Origin: Lachnospiraceae bacterium UBA7012
GTDB lineage: Bacteria > Bacillota > Clostridia > Lachnospirales > Lachnospiraceae
NCBI GenBank assembly: GCA_002449595.1
Contig: DJXE01000108.1
Coordinates: 910 to 20,518, forward strand
DNA: 19,609 nt
Direction of reading: 5' to 3'
The notes below the pieces were generated by a model. It saw only the letters and a program-made list of their open reading frames with translations. It made no database searches and had not been told where the DNA came from. The translations under genes were made by a program, and so were the position numbers. Shown piece by piece: positions 16,115 through 19,609 of this stretch; position 1 is the stretch's first letter; each line of letters starts with the position of its first letter.

Positions 16115-17533
16115 ATGGGGAAAATCGTGATTGGCTTTGCACCGACCAGACGCAGCATCTTCAGCGCGCCGGACGCGATCAAGTACGCGAACCTGACGCG
16201 GGAACGCCTGAATGAACTGGGCATCGACTACGTCGACATCAAGGACATCAATGAAGACGGACTGCTCTATGACGACGAGGGCAGGATCAAGATCGCGGAG
16301 CGCTTCAAGGCGGCCGGCGTCGACGGCCTGTTCTTCCCGCACGCGAACTTCGGCACAGAATATGAAGTCGCCCGCCTCGCGAAGGAACTGAACGTTCCCG
16401 TTCTCCTGTGGGGACCGCGCGATGAGAGGCCCGAGCCGAACGGCATGCGCCTGCGCGACTCCCAGTGCGGCCTGTTTGCGACCGGCAAGGTCCTTCGCCG
16501 CTTCCGCATTCCTTTTACCTATATGACGAACTGCCGCCTCACGGATCCGGAGTTCGAGCGCGGCCTGCGTGATTTCATCGCGGTCTGCAACGTCGTGAAG
16601 ACGTTCCGCGCGACGCGCATCCTGCAGATCGGCCCCCGCCCGTTCGATTTCTGGAGCACGATGTGCAACGAGGGCGAGCTGCTTGAGAAGTTCAATATCC
16701 AGCTTTCTCCGATCCCGATGCCAGAGCTGACCGAAGAGATGAAGAAGGTCAAGGCCGAGGGCGAAGAGGTCGCGAAGGTCGTCCAGTACTGCCGCGAGAA
16801 TTTCATCCTGCAGTGCAATGACGAGAATCTTGAGAACGTCGCCGCCCTGAAGGTCGCGATGAGAAACCTCGCGACGAAGTACGGCTGCAACGCGATCGCG
16901 ATCCAGTGCTGGAACGCGCTGCAGGGCGAGATCGGCATCATGCCCTGCGCAGCGAATGCCCTCCTGAATGAAGAAGGCCTGCCGGTCGTCTGCGAGACCG
17001 ACATCCACGGCGCGATCACACAGCTGATGGTCGAGGCCGCCGGCATGGACCGCCCGTCCATGTTCTCCGACTGGACCGTGCGCCATCCCGACAACGAGAA
17101 CGGCGAGCTCCTGCAGCACTGCGGCCCCTGGCCGATCTCCGTCGCCGGCGAAAAGCCCACGATCTGCGTCCCGGTCGCGTTCAAGCACAACGGCGCGGTC
17201 TCCGCGGAAGCGAAGCACGGCCCGATGACGCTGGCCCGCTTCGACGGCGATAACGGCGAATACTCTCTGCTGCTCGGCCACGCGAAGGGCATCGAGGGAC
17301 CTTACACGAAGGGCACTTACGTCTGGGTCGAAGTCGCGAACCTGAAGAGGCTCGAGGCGAAGGTCGTCGAGGGACCTTACATCCACCACTGCGTCGCGAT
17401 CCACGGCGACGTCGTCCCGGTCCTGTACGAAGCATGCAAGTACATCGGGATCAAGCCGGACCTCTACGATCCGATCGAGGACAAGGTCAAGGCGTACCTG
17501 CACGGCGAAGAAGTCGTGTTCGACGAAGTCTGA
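16115..17533 (+). CDS. L-fucose/L-arabinose isomerase-like sugar isomerase
   Basis: 472 residues; ATG preceded by AAGGAGA. The fold is that of FucI/AraA-type aldose-ketose isomerases (N-terminal Rossmann-like GKIVIGFAPTRRS, substrate region, C-terminal domain). E272 (in LQGEIGIMPC) and D296 (in CETDIHG) are 24 residues apart, the same spacing as the metal ligands E337 and D361 of E. coli FucI; a C-terminal histidine (H424, H425 or H430 in IHHCVAIHGD) would complete the Mn site. It is shorter than FucI (about 590), so belongs to a related subgroup. The operon partner is a split transketolase and no kinase, so the product may be used as a free or non-phosphorylated ketose. The exact substrate is not readable. 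Confidence 0.85.
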   Translation: MGKIVIGFAPTRRSIFSAPDAIKYANLTRERLNELGIDYVDIKDINEDGLLYDDEGRIKIAERFKAAGVDGLFFPHANFGTEYEVARLAKELNVPVLLWGPRDERPEPNGMRLRDSQCGLFATGKVLRRFRIPFTYMTNCRLTDPEFERGLRDFIAVCNVVKTFRATRILQIGPRPFDFWSTMCNEGELLEKFNIQLSPIPMPELTEEMKKVKAEGEEVAKVVQYCRENFILQCNDENLENVAALKVAMRNLATKYGCNAIAIQCWNALQGEIGIMPCAANALLNEEGLPVVCETDIHGAITQLMVEAAGMDRPSMFSDWTVRHPDNENGELLQHCGPWPISVAGEKPTICVPVAFKHNGAVSAEAKHGPMTLARFDGDNGEYSLLLGHAKGIEGPYTKGTYVWVEVANLKRLEAKVVEGPYIHHCVAIHGDVVPVLYEACKYIGIKPDLYDPIEDKVKAYLHGEEVVFDEV

Positions 17534-17550
17534 TCAGATACTGGCGCGCA

Positions 17551-17633
17551 CCGTCTCCGCTATGCGAAGCGCCGCGGAGACGGAGGCGCTTAGAAGGCTC
17601 CGGGAGAGAGTTCCCCGGGCTGCCGGGCGCTTC
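17551..17633 (+). other. Structured intercistronic region
   Basis: CCGTCTCCGC (17551-17560) pairs perfectly with GCGGAGACGG (17574-17583). AAGCGCC (17567-17573) can instead pair with GGCGCTT at 17585-17591 or with GGCGCTT at 17626-17632, so alternative folds compete. The region is GC-rich and lies between the isomerase and transketolase genes. There is no T-run for a usual terminator. It may tune the ratio of the two enzymes. Confidence 0.5.
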
Positions 17634-17649
17634 GGAATAGGTGGATCAA

Positions 17650-18483
17650 ATGAATGAACTGAAAGCAAAAGCATATGATCTCCGGCAGGACACGCTGGAC
17701 ATCATCATGGCGGGCGGCGGCGGACACATCGGCGGCGACATGAGCGTCATGGAGACGATGGTCGCGCTGTACTACTGCCAGATGAACATCTCCCCGGAGA
17801 ACATGGATGACCCGGACCGCGACCGGTTCGTCATGAGCAAGGGCCACTGCATGGAGACCTACTACGCGGTCCTGTGCGACAGAGGGTTCCTCGACCTTGA
17901 GGACGTGAAGGCACGCTTTTCCAAATTCGGATCTCCTTACATCGGCCATCCGAACAACAAGCTGCCCGGCATCGAGATGAACTCCGGTTCGCTCGGCCAC
18001 GGCCTGCCGGTCAGCGTCGGCATGGCGCTCGCGGGCAAGATGGACGGCAGGGACTACCGCGTCTACACCGTCATGGGCGACGGTGAGCTCGCCGAGGGCT
18101 CGGTCTGGGAGGGCTTCATGTCCGGCAGCATGTACAAGCTGGACAACCTCTGCGCAGTCATCGACCGCAACCATCTGCAGATCTCCGGCAACACCGAGGA
18201 CGTGATGGCGCACGGGGATCTCGCGGCGCGCATCCGAAGCTTCGGCTGGAACGTCATCGTCGTCAAGGACGGCAACGACCTCGATCAGCTGAATGCGGCT
18301 TTTGACGAGGCGAAGACCGTGAAGGGCAGGCCCACCTGCGTGATCGCGGAGACCGTGAAGGGCTGCGGCAGCGCGGTGATGGAGAACAAGGCGCCCTGGC
18401 ATCACAAGGTGCCGACGGCGGAAGAGTACAAACAGATCAAGGCGGATTTCGCGGCGAGGAAGGAGGCACTGATCAATGAATAA
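17650..18483 (+). CDS. Transketolase N-terminal subunit
   Basis: 277 residues. ATG 17650 was chosen because AGGTGG lies five bases before it; GTG 17641 in frame has no good site. This is the thiamine-diphosphate-binding half: SKGHCMETYYAVL (H66), GSLGHGLPVSVG (H117) and the GDGELAEGSVWE motif (GDG 143-145) that holds the magnesium and cofactor. Typical one-chain transketolases are about 660 residues; here the enzyme is divided between two genes, as is common in anaerobes. It moves two-carbon ketol units between sugars. The next gene supplies the other half; their coding regions overlap by eight bases. Confidence 0.93.
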   Translation: MNELKAKAYDLRQDTLDIIMAGGGGHIGGDMSVMETMVALYYCQMNISPENMDDPDRDRFVMSKGHCMETYYAVLCDRGFLDLEDVKARFSKFGSPYIGHPNNKLPGIEMNSGSLGHGLPVSVGMALAGKMDGRDYRVYTVMGDGELAEGSVWEGFMSGSMYKLDNLCAVIDRNHLQISGNTEDVMAHGDLAARIRSFGWNVIVVKDGNDLDQLNAAFDEAKTVKGRPTCVIAETVKGCGSAVMENKAPWHHKVPTAEEYKQIKADFAARKEALINE

Positions 18484-19417
18484 GATTCCCAACAGACAGG
18501 CCATCTGCGAGGTTTTGATGAAAGAGGCTGCGGACGACAAGAACATTGTCGTTCTGTGCAGCGATTCCCGCGGATCCGGATCGATGACGCCTTTCTTCAA
18601 CGAGTTCCCAGAGCAGGCCGTCGAGGTCGGCATCGCGGAGCAGGATCTGGTCAGCATTTCGGCCGGACTTGCGAAGTGCGGGAAAAAGGCTTTTGCCGTC
18701 TCTCCCGCGAGCTTCCTGTCCACAAGAAGCTATGAGCAGGCGAAGGTCGACTGCGCGTACTCCAACACGAACGTCACGCTGATCGGCATCAGCGGCGGCG
18801 TCAGCTACGGCGCGCTCGGCATGAGCCACCACTCCGCACAGGACATCGCCGGCATGAGCGCGATCCCGAACATGCGCGTCTACCTGCCGAGCGACCGGTT
18901 CCAGACGGCGAAGCTCATCGAGGCGCTCCTGCAGGATGAAAAGCCGGCTTACATCCGCGTCGGCAGAAACGCGGTCGAAGATATCTACACCGAGGATGAC
19001 TGCCCGTTCGAGATGGACAAGGCGACGGTCATCGGCGACGCGGACGAGGCACAGGTCGCGATCGTCGCGACCGGCGAGCTGGTCCAGTACGCAGTGAAGG
19101 CACAGAAGCTCCTCGCGGAGGAAGGCGTGAAGGCGGTCGTCGTCGACATGTACTGCGTGAAGCCGCTCGACAAGGAGATCCTTGAGAAGCTCGCGGCGAA
19201 CCCGAACATCAAGGGCTTCGTCACGGCGGAAGAGCACTCGCCCTTCGGCGGCCTCGGCTCGATGGTCGCGCAGGTCGTCTCCGCTTCGAACCCGAAGAAG
19301 GTCCTGGAGCTCGCGCTCCCGGATGCGCCCGTCATCACCGGCACTTCTCCCGAAGTCTTCAAGTACTACGAGATGGACAGCGAGGGCATTGCGAAGAAGG
19401 CGAAAGAGCTGCTGTAA
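18476..19417 (+). CDS. Transketolase C-terminal subunit
   Basis: 313 residues; start ATG overlaps the preceding stop, with AAGGAGG about nine bases upstream. Contains the pyrimidine-binding domain with the catalytic glutamate E55 in VEVGIAEQDLVSISAGLA, the SYGALGMSHHSAQDIAGM segment and a C-terminal domain (VVVDMYCVKPLDKEIL, VTAEEHSPFGGLGSMVA). It joins the N-terminal subunit to form an active tetramer. Split transketolases also occur in dedicated sugar pathways, such as apulose-4-phosphate and sulfofructose transketolases, which fits its place beside an isomerase and LacI repressor. A housekeeping role is possible but less likely. Confidence 0.94.
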   Translation: MNKIPNRQAICEVLMKEAADDKNIVVLCSDSRGSGSMTPFFNEFPEQAVEVGIAEQDLVSISAGLAKCGKKAFAVSPASFLSTRSYEQAKVDCAYSNTNVTLIGISGGVSYGALGMSHHSAQDIAGMSAIPNMRVYLPSDRFQTAKLIEALLQDEKPAYIRVGRNAVEDIYTEDDCPFEMDKATVIGDADEAQVAIVATGELVQYAVKAQKLLAEEGVKAVVVDMYCVKPLDKEILEKLAANPNIKGFVTAEEHSPFGGLGSMVAQVVSASNPKKVLELALPDAPVITGTSPEVFKYYEMDSEGIAKKAKELL

Positions 19418-19466
19418 TGCGGCGGAAAGATACTATACGAAACTGAGACATCAGATAAAGCTTGGG

Positions 19467-19496
19467 AAATTGCGGTCGGAGACGGCCGCAATTTTC
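19467..19496 (+). terminator. Rho-independent terminator of the catabolic operon
   Basis: A 12-bp stem (AAATTGCGGTCG, 19467-19478, with CGGCCGCAATTT, 19483-19494) has a GAGA loop and one T-G pair, and runs into TTTTC. It lies 50 bases after the transketolase stop, so the operon contains only three genes. Confidence 0.85.
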
Positions 19497-19497
19497 G

Positions 19498-19526
19498 TTG
19501 CGGAGAATAGAGTGGAATTCTATAAT
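19498..19526 (+). promoter_or_regulatory. Near-consensus promoter at the window edge
   Basis: TTGCGG (19498-19503) and TATAAT (19521-19526) are 17 bases apart, the same -35 as the promoter at 3433. Transcription would begin near 19533, only about ten bases before the first ATG of the next reading frame. Confidence 0.6.
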
Positions 19527-19542
19527 TTTTATTAGGTGGGCC

Positions 19543-19609
19543 ATGTGTCGGAAGGAAGAGCACGTGTGTCGGAAGGAATACTTCGAGTACTGTACGATGA
19601 TGTGGGGGA
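19543..19609 (+). CDS. Start of an unrecognised gene (3' end missing)
   Basis: ATG 19543 follows TAGGTGGGCC and opens a frame that stays open for 22 codons to the window end (MCRKEEHVCRKEYFEYCTMM, then WG). A 14-base repeat with a 21-base period (19544-19557 and 19565-19578) duplicates the (M/V)CRKE residues. The promoter directly upstream supports a real gene, but too little is visible to name it. The sequence edge lies inside it and could include assembly noise. Confidence 0.35.
   Translation, partial: MCRKEEHVCRKEYFEYCTMMWG

Noticed and set aside
19551..19563. Resemblance of GGAAGAGCAC near the window end to a sequencing adapter
   Set aside because: Only about ten bases match and the flanking bases differ; the promoter and open frame fit genomic sequence, though edge noise cannot be excluded.

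Overview
The window reads as about 19.6 kb of a GC-rich Gram-positive chromosome, most likely a Clostridia member (Bacillota, Lachnospiraceae-like) from a carbohydrate-rich anaerobic habitat. This rests on the YesN/YesM-type two-component system, the lipoprotein sugar-binding proteins, an LPXTG-like cell-wall anchor, strong GGAGG ribosome sites and many sugar genes. The taxon is an inference; no rRNA or tRNA gene is present.

Layout. 1-2958 is the 3' part of a large cell-wall-anchored surface protein whose visible N-terminal part is a 19-residue AEQ/NNAP repeat. 3092-3202 is a possible 36-codon membrane peptide that runs into a strong terminator. 3203-3536 holds no gene but contains a perfect inverted repeat, three 21-bp tandem repeats and a good promoter. 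3537-7795 is a three-gene unit: response regulator, sensor histidine kinase and a YtfQ-type sugar-binding lipoprotein. 7999-12784 is a complete CUT2-type sugar ABC transporter (binding protein, double ATPase, two permeases) resembling E. coli YtfQ-YtfR-YtfT-YjfF, closed by a terminator. 12984-14249 encodes a secreted cysteine-rich beta-helix protein. A 19-bp bidirectional terminator separates it from two minus-strand genes, a DUF1622 membrane protein and a LacI-family repressor. 15782-16114 is a divergent control region with a consensus promoter and two copies of a near-palindrome. 16115-19417 is a plus-strand operon of a FucI/AraA-like sugar isomerase and a transketolase split into two subunits, closed by a terminator. 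The last 110 bases hold a near-consensus promoter and the first codons of a further gene.

How it fits together (inference). A furanose-type sugar or sugar derivative is probably sensed outside the cell by the histidine kinase, perhaps with the extra YtfQ-like protein. It would be imported by the Ytf-type transporter, isomerised by the FucI-like enzyme and split or rearranged by the two-subunit transketolase, with the LacI protein repressing the catabolic genes. No sugar kinase is encoded here and the catabolic operon ends at a terminator, so the pathway may act on an unphosphorylated or already charged ketose (for example a sulfo-sugar), or the kinase lies elsewhere. This kinase-free combination, together with the two repeat-based control regions, is the most interesting part of the window.
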